Shown one piece after another: positions 54,629 to 64,000 of a stretch of 64,000 nt of DNA. The stretch spans positions 593,081,038 through 593,145,037 of the forward strand of contig OZ010786.1 in assembly GCA_963932465.1 (NCBI GenBank), read 5' to 3'. Origin of the DNA: Maratus speciosus (lineage: Eukaryota > Arthropoda > Arachnida > Araneae > Salticidae). Made by a program: the position numbers and the translations under genes. Position 1 is the stretch's first letter. Each line of letters begins with the position of its first letter. The notes beneath the pieces are model-generated. The model saw nothing but the letters and a program-made list of their open reading frames with translations. It was not told the origin of the DNA and searched no databases.

Positions 54629-54630
54629 TA

Positions 54631-55138
54631 TTTACCACACCCATAACGTTATGTTTTTGACAATGACACTAACATAAGAACAAAAAGTCTTACAAACTTT
54701 TACATATTTTGACCATTTTGACATAAATTCAATTTTTTACCATATATATCTATATGTATAAGATCACTTGAAGTATTTTCTCTAGTAAATTTGCTGGTAA
54801 CAATAAAAATTGTCCAAATCTTCATTACAAAAATGAATGAAAACTATTTTATTAGTTTGACTATTAATCTTCAAGCAGTATACATAAATCTTAAAAGAAA
54901 GCCAAAAAAAGTTCACAAATATAATTTAATTCATATTTTGAAGCATTATGAAAAAAATTGTTGAAATAGACGCCTATTTTGAATAATTTTTATATACAAA
55001 AATTAAAAACTACATATGAATATATGATGTTATATTTTATTGTCGACATATTAACAACAAAAATCTCTTTAAAAAAATCGAGAAAACCAGATGAATGTAA
55101 TAATTTAAAATAAATCAAAGAAATGAAAATATGTATAT
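54631..55138. other. No recognised feature
   Basis: AT-rich; nothing recognised. Confidence 0.5.
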
Positions 55139-55213
55139 ATACAGGGAGTCTGGAAACGGTCGAATAACTTGAGAAATGCATATCAGATTGAAAAACGAAA
55201 AAATACGTGTTAC

Positions 55214-55254
<41 letters not shown>

Positions 55255-55600
55255 ATTGATTCCAAATTTGACCACCGCAACGGACCCCATGGGGTCAGAG
55301 GGTGTCCAACTTTGAAATCTTGAACGATAACCGGCATTTATTATTGCAGATTCGGATTCTACGGACAAAAATACGTAACTTTTGTATTGAACATTTTTTT
55401 TTCGGATCCTCGTTGATCGCAGACTAATCGAGCAAATTCGACAGATACATATTTTGGTTTTCCCAATAAGATTTTGCCATCTCGAAATCTGATTGGCCAG
55501 AACTTTTGTCGTAAAAGTAGCCGTTTTTGCGGGAATAGTGTTTCTCGAAACCATCTGTGAAGATGTTTCGATGCCGCTATATGTGCCTTTTTTCATAAAA
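55139..55600. repeat. unclassified repeat-like segment with 33-nt A-tract
   Basis: TACAGGGAGTCTGGAAACGG and AAATGCATATCAGATTGAAA precede an A-run (55219-55251). GC-richer sequence follows (ACCCCATGGGGTCAGAGGGT, CTTGAACGATAACCGGCATT). It looks like part of a transposon, but I cannot name the family. The minus frames at 54990-55596 read across the A-run and are not accepted as genes. Confidence 0.35.
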
Positions 55601-55640
55601 AATAATAGAAATGTATTTAATTAGTTTTCTACTTCTCTCT

Positions 55641-55751
55641 ATCATTTGATTATTAGACATTGATTCCGATATCTAATGTCTTATAATTACCTGCAGAATT
55701 TACCGGTACGAATTGATTTTTCCAACATGACGAACTTTCCAAACGACCCAA
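55641..55751. mobile_element. mariner-type MITE M1, right part
   Basis: Begins at the family centre (TTATTAGACATTGATTCCGA) and ends TTTCCAAACGACCCAA before TA. The left third is missing. Confidence 0.75.
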
Positions 55752-56051
55752 TATTTTTCAAAAAAAATGTGACGTGATCGAATTTTTTCATTATTTGTTT
55801 TTTAATTAGCACCAAAAAATACATAAAGTGCAGCCATCAATACCCTTGTATTTTTTTTCACTGCAGGCCTGTGTAATTAGCATATGAAAATTTTTATCAA
55901 TTATTCAAAATTTTAAATGAAAATAGCGATGTTTACCTACTGCCCTAGGGCGGGCATTCATACTAGTTATATGCAGTTATGAATTTAATTACGTGTGTCT
56001 GTTTTTAAGATTTTTATTATATTCTCGAGTATTATGAGTAACGGGTTAATA

Positions 56052-56241
56052 CAGTATTGCTAGTGGGCTACTTTTTTAAAATTCAGATTTCTTGACTGCC
56101 ACCACTTTTTTGAAATGGTAAAATTACCTTTGTTTTCGCCTTAATTAATATGTCATTAAATAAGGCGCATTTTATCATTTAAAAAAGTGGTGCCAACCAA
56201 GAATCTGAATTTTAAAAAAAGTAGCCCATCTGGCAACACTG
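56052..56241. mobile_element. hAT-like MITE H1, centre inverted
   Basis: CAGTATTGCTAGTGGGCTAC to GTAGCCCATCTGGCAACACTG. The flanks GGTTAATA (56044-56051) and GGTTAGTA (56242-56249) match at 7 of 8. The centre reads TTCGCCTTAATTAATATG, the reverse of other copies, so the middle has flipped while the ends kept their order. Confidence 0.85.
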
Positions 56242-56249
56242 GGTTAGTA

Positions 56250-56420
56250 TTGGGTCGTTCTGAATGGCATGTCCGTTTAAGAAAATCAATTCGTACCGGA
56301 AAATTCTCTCATTTAATTATTAGACATTGATTCCGATATCTAATGTCTAATAATTACCGGCCAGAATTTTCCGATACGAATTGATTTTCACAAACGGACA
56401 CGACTTTCCGAGCGACCCAA
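56250..56420. mobile_element. mariner-type MITE M1, copy 3
   Basis: 171 bp; TTGGGTCGTTCTGAATGGCA to TTTCCGAGCGACCCAA with TA on both sides. Its left TA (56248-56249) is the last two bases of the H1 target duplication, so M1 landed inside the duplication left by H1. Confidence 0.85.
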
Positions 56421-56422
56421 TA

Positions 56423-56936
56423 TGATAACTTTTATAATTCCTTTTCTTCTCATATTAACAGAGTTCGACCGTAATATTTTTTTTTTCCTGAGAAAGAAGA
56501 AATTACCATTTTTGTGACGTATTTAACATCGGATGATATTATTTTTACTCTTCTATAAAATATATTATTTAAAATATAGATGGACATAATAAGTTATTTT
56601 ATTATTCGAATGAATAATTCAAGCATGCCAAAAAGCACCAGGTGCTGATTATCCAGAAGGAACGTAAAGCACGTGCCTTCCCACTAAAATTTAAGAGGGG
56701 CTCCAAGATGGCTGTGATAATTCCCCCAATTCCCATTTTAATTTTTTTTTTTATTTTGCATTTTTTAATTTTCTTGGAAGGGAACATTTGCCTAATGCAA
56801 GGCAAAATCCATACACTACTTCATTGAAGGAGAGGCGGCTACAAGGACCATCACCTCATCGATTTGACGGCTGAAATTACAGGATTAGACAGAATTCCAT
56901 TTGCATATTTAAATGAAACTGGTAGGCCAAGTCATA
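56423..56936. other. No recognised feature
   Basis: The frames at 56602-56827 contain a T-run and K/I-rich low complexity. No motif. Confidence 0.5.
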
Positions 56937-57453
56937 CGAACGTGGTTCAATAATTATTGTCCCGAGTGTGTATAAAGTATTTGTACTGCGATTTTTGATG
57001 TGGAATATTGAAGTCTAATGTCTTAAACGGTTGTATGCTCAATTTCAAAGCTGTAGCTGCCATATTAACAAATTGGTTCACGTTTTTGTTGTGAGAGGTC
57101 GCACCTAGCTTGGAAGAGAGTGCTGGGGGTGTGACAGTGCATGAGACGTGTCTACTGTCGTTTGGACTCAGGATCATAGTGATTTAGCCACGTCTCATCC
57201 ACTGTCATAAATCTATCACAGAATTGCTTCAGGTCTGGCCCCATAAGCCTCAAACCAGACTTGCCCCGCCCCCTTTCAAGCTAGGTGACACCTCTCAAAA
57301 CTGAAACGAAAAGAAATATGTTAATATAGCAGCTACGGTTCTAAAATTCAGCATCTAGGCATCTAAGACATTACGCTTCAATATTACACATTAGCCATTG
57401 CAGTACAAATATTTTATATACTCTCGGGACAAAAAATATTGAACTACGCTCGT
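56937..57453 (-). mobile_element. mariner-derived element with long inverted arms
   Basis: CGAACGTGGTTCAATAATTA and, inverted at the right end, CGAGCGTAGTTCAATATTTT start arms of about 170 bp (shared TTGTCCCGAG, AGTATTTGTACTGC, AGCTGCCATATTAACA, GAGAGGTCGCACCTAGCTT). The arms enclose a short transposase scrap. TA precedes the left end. A former mariner reduced to arms plus 110 bp of coding DNA. Confidence 0.7.
57153..57264 (-). pseudogene. mariner transposase fragment (VDETW block)
   Basis: The minus strand reads DLKQFCDRFMTVDETWLNHY then DPESKRQ and a stop. Mariner transposases carry (V/I)DE.W.H(H/Y) at the first catalytic aspartate, which is retained here. Everything else is gone: no HTH, no second or third Asp. 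About 37 residues of roughly 345. The premature stop and flanking inverted arms make it inactive. Confidence 0.85.
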
Positions 57454-57470
57454 TTATTTTGTTGTCTGCA

Positions 57471-57602
57471 GACCTGATTTTAGTGGTTGATCGGTTGTTT
57501 CATCACTGTGTTTTCTTGCACCTAAAGGTACGAAAACAGGGTGGACTGAGATCAGGGAAACACAATGGTTAATCTATCAATAAATCACTAAAATCGGGTT
57601 AT
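57471..57602. mobile_element. small MITE, GACCTGATTTTAGTG ends
   Basis: 132 bp; GACCTGATTTTAGTGGTTGA and TAAATCACTAAAATCGGGTT are inverted ends, with inner inverted ATCACTGTGTTTTC and GGAAACACAATGG. It nearly abuts the mariner-derived element. Duplication not clear. Confidence 0.7.
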
Positions 57603-57764
57603 TAGGTATTTTCCACCAAGATGTGACTTGGCAGACCAGTTGAATTTTAATATGCGAATCGAGATTTTACTAATCCTTGAATTTCAGCCGTTAACCGGAT
57701 AAGGTATGGTTTGTGCAGTCGGATCGCGGTCTGTCAGGAAACTTATTTAACTGGAAAATATGAA

Positions 57765-57974
57765 TGGCTAATTCCATGAGTATTTGTAGTGTAAGTCACA
57801 TACTGCGATTTTAAGCTTCCAGTATTTTAGGACGGGAAAATATAGATTACTTTAACGGAGATATCTCATTAATTGAATAAGGCGAAGCTTTAAATTTTCG
57901 AAAATATCGGTGGCCAACAAGCAAAGCAGTTATCAGCCATCTGACTTACACTACAAAAATCCATGGAACTAGCC
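57765..57974. mobile_element. MITE, GGCTAATTCCATG ends
   Basis: 210 bp; GGCTAATTCCATGAGTATTT and ATCCATGGAACTAGCC with long matching arms (TTTGTAGTGTAAGTCA and TGACTTACACTACAAAAA). GAAT flanks both sides. Superfamily unknown. Confidence 0.75.
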
Positions 57975-58954
57975 GAATGTAATTATTATGATTTTAATCA
58001 TATAGCATCTTTATGTGTTGGTTAGAAACAGCCCGAGTATTCAAGAAATTATATATATTAAAAATATCTGTAATAAAGTATATACAGGGAGTATAAAAAG
58101 CTTTTTAATGAAATATATGTGAATTCGGTCAAACAACTTCAAGGAATAATATTAATATCATTGATGAGTTTGCATACATGGGTAATTTAGGTAAATTTTT
58201 GGTAATGAGAAGGGGCACAAAATTGTATATTGTTTCCCCTCAGATTCAGATGTTAATCGAGCCCTGAAAAGCACAGCTGGTGACATTCGTATTCTTTTTA
58301 ATCAAATTAAATTATAGATTTGGTAAAATAATAGCCTTTGTTAAACACATGCGGTTATTTATATATATTTTTTTGTATAAAGAAGATTTATGGATTTAAT
58401 TTATTAAAAGATATTAAACTTTATTCTTAAACTTTATATATTAAACTTTATGATAGAATTTATTAAAAGATTTATTAAACATAATTACTTGAAAAGGTTG
58501 GGAGTTATGATTTTGCTCATGCCTCAATAATTACTTTGTTCAAATATCAAAGCAAAAATTAGACCCATTACTAATTTAAATTATATTCAGAAAAAAAGCT
58601 TCGAGTTATTAAATTTATTCTTTCGTTATTAAAGGTCTATCACAACTATTATTAATATATACTAAAAATAATTTCATTTCACGTTTTATATAAAATACAA
58701 TTTTTACACAAATTAATTTCCTTATTTCTGTGATAATACAAGATTATATGTGTATATTTTCTGTTAAAGGGAAAGCGCCAATATTAAAATAATTGCAAAA
58801 ATAGTTTAAGTAATAAAATACTTTCATCAGAATTTTCCAAAAGTTTTTTTAAAACCCACTTTCCAGAAAGATGAATTCTAAAGTATCAGAAACATGTATT
58901 TTCCTCTCTCAAAAAAAAAAAAAAGTTATATTGAAATATTTTTCAATTTCGCAG
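57975..58954. other. No recognised feature
   Basis: AT-rich. TATACAGGGAGTATAAAAAG at 58080 resembles the start of the segment at 55139, without further match. Confidence 0.45.
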
Positions 58955-58993
58955 GATCTCCGTCAGTTCAAAGGAATGACATTGAGATTGCCA
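58955..58993 (+). other. candidate 39-nt host micro-exon
   Basis: A pyrimidine-rich acceptor (TTTTTCAATTTCGCAG) is followed by 39 nt and the donor GTAAGT. The segment is a multiple of three and open in two frames: DLRQFKGMTLRLP in phase 0, and SPSVQRNDIEIA with split codons. It is less AT-rich than its surroundings and not repeated elsewhere in the window. If phase 1 is used, joining to the acceptor at 62454 gives a few more residues (KFQVLE) and a stop. A chance pair of good splice sites this close is possible in 64 kb, so this remains a candidate. Confidence 0.35.
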
Positions 58994-59437
58994 GTAAGTT
59001 ATAATGAATTTCAATTTTTGAAAAAAGATTGGTTTTTTGGATTTTAGTTTAGACAGGTTTATTTTGGAATATATCCTACGGCAATTTTAAATAAACTTTT
59101 TCTATTCTTTATTTTACTCCGAGTTCAATTTTGTTTTTTAAAGATTGAGTTCTGCCGTGTGAAATTTCTGAATATTCTTTTCAAAATATGATTGAAGTAT
59201 TATTAGTGAAATATTAAGTTAAATAATTTTTTAATTTTTTTTTTGTAGGTTTGTGTACGGTTCTATTCCTTTATTGCACAATACACTATTCACATTCCTT
59301 TATTCTCATACAACGAATGTGTATAGTGTAATATGCATGGGAGTTTGAGTTTTAATTTTCAAAGTATCGCTATAGTTTGTGAAAGATATGCATATAAAAG
59401 TAAAATTTTTTGTTTGAATTTTCTTCTGATTTTTAGG
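58994..59437. other. No recognised feature; small inverted repeat
   Basis: ACACTATTCACATTCC and GAATGTGTATAGTGT (59283-59330) form a short hairpin. Nothing else seen. Confidence 0.5.
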
Positions 59438-59935
59438 AGCATTCGCAATTATATACATACTATATGGCATTAGCATCGCCAATCGTTGTCTGGCACGTGC
59501 GTCTGTTCGTCTGTCCTTCAGTCCACATATAACAACTCATAAAAGACCGTACCGAATGGTTTGAAATTTAGTATGTAATCGTTGGTGAAATTCCTCGAGT
59601 CATTTCAAATTTTAAATAAATCGAATCAAATCTTTAATATATATTAATAATTTTTTTCGAAATTCTATCATACGTAATTAATCCAATGATATAACATGAT
59701 ATATAATGATTATATGTTGCAATGGTGATTATTCTTTTTAATGCTATGATACGTAATTAATTTAATAATATCCTATGATAGTTAATGATTCTAGGTTGCC
59801 ATAGTGATTACATCATATTTAAGAAGGAGTCATATTATTTTACTATTACTGAATTTAATATATAGAATCGTAATCAATTTTGTACTCATGCATTTTTGCA
59901 TAAGAGTGGAACAGCTATTGTACCAACATTTGAAT
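59438..59935. repeat. dispersed repeat D1, copy 2
   Basis: Starts TTTTTAGGAGCATTCG, contains GTGCGTCTGTTCGTCTGTCC, GAATGGTTTGAAATTTAGTA, two ATACGTAATTAAT blocks and CTCATGCATTTTTGC. It runs opposite to the copy at 15800-16216. The CTGTTCGTCTGTCC string is typical of several arthropod repeats, but the family is not identified. Confidence 0.6.
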
Positions 59936-59947
59936 TTGGCTGCTTGC

Positions 59948-59961
59948 GCGGCCATCTAGTT
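59948..59961 (-). promoter_or_regulatory. CTCF-like motif candidate
   Basis: The reverse strand ACTAGATGGCCGCG resembles the CTCF core with one departure (GCC for GCG/GCA). Confidence 0.2.
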
Positions 59962-60003
59962 AAATAAACTTTTCCTTGATTTTTCTATTTATTTCGTCTT
60001 TAA

Positions 60004-60206
60004 CAGCTTGAACGGTGGTGTGATATATTATATCCCATCTAGGATTAATTAGGATTAGCATAAGACAATTTTTATTAAATTTTACTGTTCTAACTTGGTG
60101 GAAAAAAAGACGTAAAATTGATTTTCCTTATTTTGCAATAATTATTTTTTAAGATTCCGATGTGAATTCGACATTATATAAACATAATTACTTGCCCCTG
60201 AAATGT
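60004..60206. mobile_element. TTAA MITE, T2 reverse copy, ends eroded
   Basis: CAGCTTGAACGGTGGTGTGA to ATTACTTGCCCCTGAAATG between TTAA at 60000-60003 and 60207-60210. The TTAA flanks survive although the terminal CCCCTT has decayed. Confidence 0.75.
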
Positions 60207-60217
60207 TTAATCCTCTG

Positions 60218-60326
60218 GGCAGTACTGCCACAGGCGATAATTTTTCAATTCTAACTGACACCAGATTCTCAAATCAGAAATCCATAATACACCAGAATAC
60301 CAAAATAGTTGCCTGTAGGACCCTGT
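60218..60326. mobile_element. short G1-type MITE
   Basis: GCAGTACTGCCACAGGCGAT to AATAGTTGCCTGTAGGACCC; 109 bp, a shortened G1. Confidence 0.55.
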
Positions 60327-60370
60327 CTAGGACTAAAGGACTAAAGGTATCTTAAAAAAAACATTTTTAA

Positions 60371-60590
60371 CCCGGGAGAACTCGCTAGTGAGAATGCCCA
60401 GTTGCTTTTCTTTTATTTTACATTCATATAATATCAACTTTTTTTGGTTGGCTTAGTACTTTTATTCACAAAATAGGTAAAATAATTGTAAAACATTTTG
60501 AAATTTTAATTAAAATGAAAAATGATTTAAATAAGAGTCTTAAAAAAGTACGACTGTGAGAGAAAATCTCATGCAGCGAGTTCTCCCGGG
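60371..60590. mobile_element. TTAA MITE, family T14
   Basis: 220 bp; CCCGGGAGAACTCGCTAG to GCAGCGAGTTCTCCCGGG, after TTAA (60367-60370) and before CTAA. The terminal 17 bp form a strong GC-rich inverted repeat around AT-rich sequence. Confidence 0.8.
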
Positions 60591-60606
60591 CTAAAACACT
60601 TTTTAA

Positions 60607-60809
60607 CCCGTTCAGGACCGGCATCTTTTACAGGAATTTTATTCGTTTGGGAGGGGCACTTTTTGTTAATTATTTGACTTAACTTTATAAATCACGCAAA
60701 TGTCGTAATGAAATAAAATCAATTTTACTTTTCTTTTCTACTGGTATTAAACTCAAGCGGTTTAAGCCCTTTTTCAGTGTGCATATATGCATCCTTGGTC
60801 CCGACCGGG
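60607..60809. mobile_element. TTAA MITE, family T15
   Basis: 203 bp; CCCGTTCAGGACCGGCATC to TTGGTCCCGACCGGG between perfect TTAA (60603-60606, 60810-60813). GCATATATGC palindrome near the right end. Only 16 bp from T14. Confidence 0.85.
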
Positions 60810-60930
60810 TTAATGACTAATTTTCTCTGCTACCGACATTCGTGCGGTTGTGGGCACTTGGATATGTTGTTTACATTTTACTACTTTATGCTTTTGCTAT
60901 TCTTTCAACTTTAGTTACATTCTTTTTTAA

Positions 60931-61240
60931 CCCCTTAACCCCTTCGGGACGGGAGCCTTTTACGAAATTTTTAATCTTTTGTCACCGTTTTTTAAAAACA
61001 GAAATCTGTGTCTCCTTGAATCGGGAAAATGCGCTGATTAAATAAGGCAAATTTAACAGTAAAATTTTACTGGTGAGGAAAAACAAGGATTCTGAGCGCT
61101 TCACGCGGCACGTATACGTGTCGCTCGTCCCCAAGGGTTTAACCCCGTCCGCTACGTGGCGTGCGACCTTGATTGATATGACTCGTCCCCAAGGGGTTAA
61201 TTCTCGTTCCCGTCGATATCACGGGCTGAGGTGTCGTTCG
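60931..61240. mobile_element. T6 TTAA MITE (reverse), interrupted and truncated
   Basis: CCCC follows TTAA at 60927-60930. After two inserts the body resumes at 61201 as TTCTCGTTCCCGTCGATATC. The rest of T6 and its other end are not found. The subterminal TTAA of this end is occupied, as at 24714. Confidence 0.7.
60939..61138. mobile_element. T1 TTAA MITE nested in T6 end
   Basis: CCCCTTCGGGACGGGAGCC to CGCTCGTCCCCAAGGG between TTAA at 60935-60938 and 61139-61142; reverse of 54083-54282. Next to it, 61143-61196 is a 54-bp TTAA-bounded scrap (CCCCGTCCGCTACGTGGCGT to CCCCAAGGGG). Its GTCCGCTACGTGGCGTGCGA block recurs inverted at about 3590-3616. Confidence 0.8.
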
Positions 61241-62453
61241 TTATTTCTCGCGCCCGCCATATTTCTAGGCTGGAGATTTATTGCTGGAAAAACTTCTGAA
61301 ACCACAAAAATTTAACTGGTATTTCGGTCTGAAGTCTTTGAATATTCGCGGTTGGCTTTTGGTGCTGATTGTGATGTTGGACTTTCCGTTGCATGTTTCG
61401 AAATATATTATACTCAAAAAATTATTAATAATCAAAATTTAATGTATATTATATTATTGCTGCCAGTTATGTGTAAAAATTTGTTCGATGATGATAAATA
61501 AAGATCTTAGATGTGAAAAATAAAGGTCTTATTCGCATTAATTTGTATGGTGTAAAACAAACATTTAAACACAGAATTCTCCCGTGATAGCTTTTCCACA
61601 AATGTGAATTTGTTCTTTAACATCTTTTTTTTTCACCTTAAAAAAATAAATCGTTTTAATTGCGTAATAGAAACCTTATAATTATTCAATTTCTGTAATA
61701 CAAATTAGGTACTTCTTTGATGGTTTTTCCAAATATTATGCGACAGTTAAGGGGTTAGCTAGCCGCATATTGTACTACAGTTATACATTTAACTTTTCCT
61801 TTTCTTGATGTGATATATCATTATTTCTACACAGGACATGTAAAAAAAACATTCAAACTGATGATCGGTATTTTTTTTTTTTTTTTTAATTTTAATTTTA
61901 AACAAAATCTCCTATAATTTCTGGTGTGAGTCAAACATTTAAAAAATTTTACAAAAGGAATTTCGTTACAAATATTTCTAATAATGTCATCTTAGGAAAC
62001 ATTACTTTATATACATGGTGGCATTAAACGTGTTAATGACATGTTAGACAACACGAATATAACTGTATAAAAAAGTTGGTGTTATTCGAGTAATATAAAT
62101 TAAAAAAAGCACAGCATACCGGCAACTTTTATGACAACGCCAGGTCATTAGAGAATTAACCTTAATAAGGGACCTGTTTAATTACTTTATATCATTTTTT
62201 CGAAACTATAAATATCGTGATAGTTTTCTTTCGTAAATGATTTAGACATACACAATAAATTTGTTTTGTAAATGTTGGAAAAGTCCATGTTGAAATTAAC
62301 CGCATGGGTTATTGTCTAGAAATAGTGATAGAGAAAATACTGATCACGACGACTCATCGTAGCGTATTCAATATTCCTTTGTTTTGTGCAAAGAAACAAG
62401 TTTTTCGTTTTTCTTTACATGTGCATAATAAAATCGTTTCTTTACTCTTTCTT
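61241..62453. other. No recognised gene
   Basis: Starts with a GC-richer stretch (CTCGCGCCCGCCATATTTC) and becomes AT-rich. GGTGTGAGTCAAACATTTAA near 61923 resembles MITE interiors without ends. A T-run lies at 61870-61889. Confidence 0.45.
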
Positions 62454-62616
62454 CAGAGTTCCAAGTTCTTGAATGAGAAATAATGTGACAAGACAAGACA
62501 TTCTTCTGAAAGGAAATCCCCTTCTAGAAGAAGATGAAGCAAAGAAAAAGATACTTGGAGAGTTGTTGTCAGATGGCTTTTATACTGTCGAAAGCTTTAC
62601 TTATCACAAGTATTAA
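62454..62616 (+). other. weak exon candidate or chance open frame
   Basis: A good acceptor-like tract (CTTTACTCTTTCTTCAG) at 62439-62454 is followed by a purine-rich segment. That segment includes an ATG (62474) opening 47 codons (MRNNVTRQDILLKGNPLLEE, ending before TAA). The peptide is unusually varied for this window but matches no family I know. A stop lies just upstream in the same frame. Could be a 3-prime exon or UTR, or nothing. Confidence 0.2.
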
Positions 62617-62723
62617 AGATATTCTAGTCAATAAAAGTGGACAGCTGAGAAATCAATATTATGTAAAATTAAATTTGACTTACACGCATTTCCGAAAGAT
62701 ATCTTTTAGAAACACGATATTAA

Positions 62724-62913
62724 CCCCTTAACTTACGGTTTAAAAATTCGAATTGCTCATTGATACCACTTTTCTGAAAAAGAAATGATCACCTTATTTA
62801 ATAAGAGGCAAAATGATACCATAATAAAGCCAATTACGCTATTTTATAATACTGTTGGGAATCTAACAATCTGAATAAAAGAGACAGCCGTGAATATCAC
62901 GGGAGCGAGAATT
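62724..62913. mobile_element. TTAA MITE, T6 copy, left end shortened
   Basis: CCCCTTAACTTACGG (lacks the GCTCGAATTAA part) to GGGAGCGAGA before ATTAA; left TTAA at 62720-62723. The deletion removes the segment between the subterminal TTAA and ACTTACGG. Confidence 0.75.
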
Positions 62914-63096
62914 AATGATGAAGTAAAGAAAACCTAATTATTATTACTCGAAATATCGATTTATTGTTTTAGGTTTTCACAATCTTTAGAAAGTCAATAA
63001 ATTTAACTATTGGTTATTTAGTAAAGCTTATCCTAAGGGGGGAATAAAATAAAAAAGTATTTGTATAAAAGACAGTATAGAGAAGAAATAATTTAA
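62914..63096. other. Spacer
   Basis: AT-rich spacer, nothing recognised. Confidence 0.6.
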
Positions 63097-63340
63097 CTAT
63101 TGCATGGGTGGTGGTATGTTTATGAAGCCACTTAATTTTAATACCCAAATTCCACAATGGCATCAGAATTTTTGTATAAAATTTTCAATTTATGTATGTC
63201 CAATGTACTCTTTTTTTTAATTCCATATAAATATGTTCGTAAATTCCCGCGTAATTTATTCATTTTTATTTTATGCCTAAGTGGAGCAAGATCACCAGAT
63301 CACTAGGATATGGTGTAGACCAGCTTTGCCCCTGAAATGG
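63097..63340. mobile_element. TTAA MITE, T11 reverse copy
   Basis: CTATTGCATGGGTGGTGG to CAGCTTTGCCCCTGAAATGG between TTAA at 63093-63096 and 63341-63344; reverse of 23521-23731 (shared CCACTTAATTTTAAT). Confidence 0.7.
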
Positions 63341-63344
63341 TTAA

Positions 63345-64000
63345 AATATAATCAGCTACGTTTACTGAAAATTGTACATAATGATGCAATGCACGTGTAA
63401 CTCCACTAGTGTTTCTAGATATCATCTCAAAAGTTATACTTAATTTAAAAACATAAGAAAACTTTAAAAAAACTTGCTTTATTTTGCCGAAAATAATCTA
63501 AAAGCTATGATAAAAATCTGTAATACTATCTATTTTGTAAAAGCTTTCTTCTTTTTTTTCAAGTGTATAGCATTTATTACATTCCTAACACATGTTTTAA
63601 GGAAAATATTTAACACAAGATTTGTATCTGTGAGTATTATTAGTGACGAAACTGAAGTGACGAAGCTAAATTTCACATTGGGAAAGGTAATAAATTAGCG
63701 CCTCTTCTCCCACGAGTATCTTTAGAAGAATATCTCGATAAATAATGCCCTGTAAATGATCTGTAGATTGTATATACATGGTATCTCAGCTCAGCGGTTA
63801 CAAAGTTTCAGGAGAGATAAAGTACATCTAGACGGTGTGAAATCACATAACAATGCATGTTCGGAAACAATTTCCTGGCGCGGTAGTTACGGCACAAAGC
63901 CGAAGAAAGAAAGGATACGAAAAGTGTACCAAAACATCTTTATTAATCTTAGTGCACCACAAAACTAAAAAATAAGAAAAAAACTTAAGACAGCGTAGTC
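63345..64000. other. No recognised feature
   Basis: The frames at 63474-63698 and 63756-63968 have no motifs and no splice context. TCTCAGCTCAGCGGTTACAA at 63783 is weakly A-box-like, without a B-box. Confidence 0.45.

Noticed and set aside
55210..55596. 128-codon minus frame
   Set aside because: It ends by translating the 33-nt A-tract (a phenylalanine run) and lacks any motif. The region looks like repeat sequence.
59420..59520. Exon after the acceptor-like TTCTGATTTTTAG at 59438
   Set aside because: The acceptor and the following open frame are part of dispersed repeat D1, also present in reverse at 15800-16216.

Overview
This window looks like AT-rich, non-coding DNA from an animal nuclear genome, most likely an arthropod. 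I infer this from the transposon types present: Tc1/mariner, pogo, hAT, TTAA-specific piggyBac-like, Helitron and non-LTR sequences, plus tRNA-like sequences ending in Pol III T-tracts. No intact host protein-coding gene, rRNA, CRISPR array or prokaryotic operon is visible. The longest open frames are about 100-140 codons. Most lie inside repeats or are low-complexity; the informative ones are broken transposase or reverse-transcriptase relics. The window is probably intergenic or a very long intron. The best host-exon candidate is a 39-nt segment at 58955-58993 with consensus splice sites.

The dominant component is short non-autonomous DNA transposons (MITEs). About 35 copies begin with CCC-type ends and sit in duplicated TTAA, the mark of piggyBac-like transposition. 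They fall into more than ten families, several with multiple copies here. A second group has hAT-like ends (CAGTGTTGCCA and relatives) with 8-bp target duplications. A third group is flanked by TA (mariner, Tc1 and pogo types). The enzymes that could have moved each group survive only as relics: a piggyBac-type C-terminal fragment (44139-44291), a hAT/ZBED-like fragment (51530-51772), Tc1 transposases (46387-49210, 51781-53262, 40956-41212), a mariner fragment (57153-57264) and a possible pogo C-terminus (6532-6726).

Layout: 0-9.6 kb holds ancient 200-224-bp tandem arrays peppered with insertions; neighbouring units preserve the empty sites. 10-11.4 kb is a 1.4-kb TA-flanked element. 12.5-19.7 kb is a run of MITEs, a Mutator-like element, a perfect palindrome and a reverse-transcriptase scrap. 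21.3-25.2 kb has a related 166-bp array and a triple-nested TTAA element. 27-31.7 kb has a long palindromic TTAA element and a 180-bp direct repeat. 33.5-40.5 kb has Helitron-like elements and a 146-bp satellite with three-unit higher-order structure. 41-53.5 kb has transposase relics, including a Tc1 copy carrying a three-level nest of later insertions. 54-64 kb has mariner-type and TTAA MITEs.

No working gene pathway is present. The features interact by insertion, nesting and probably past trans-mobilisation. All family calls come from reading ends, duplications and motifs by eye; no database was searched.
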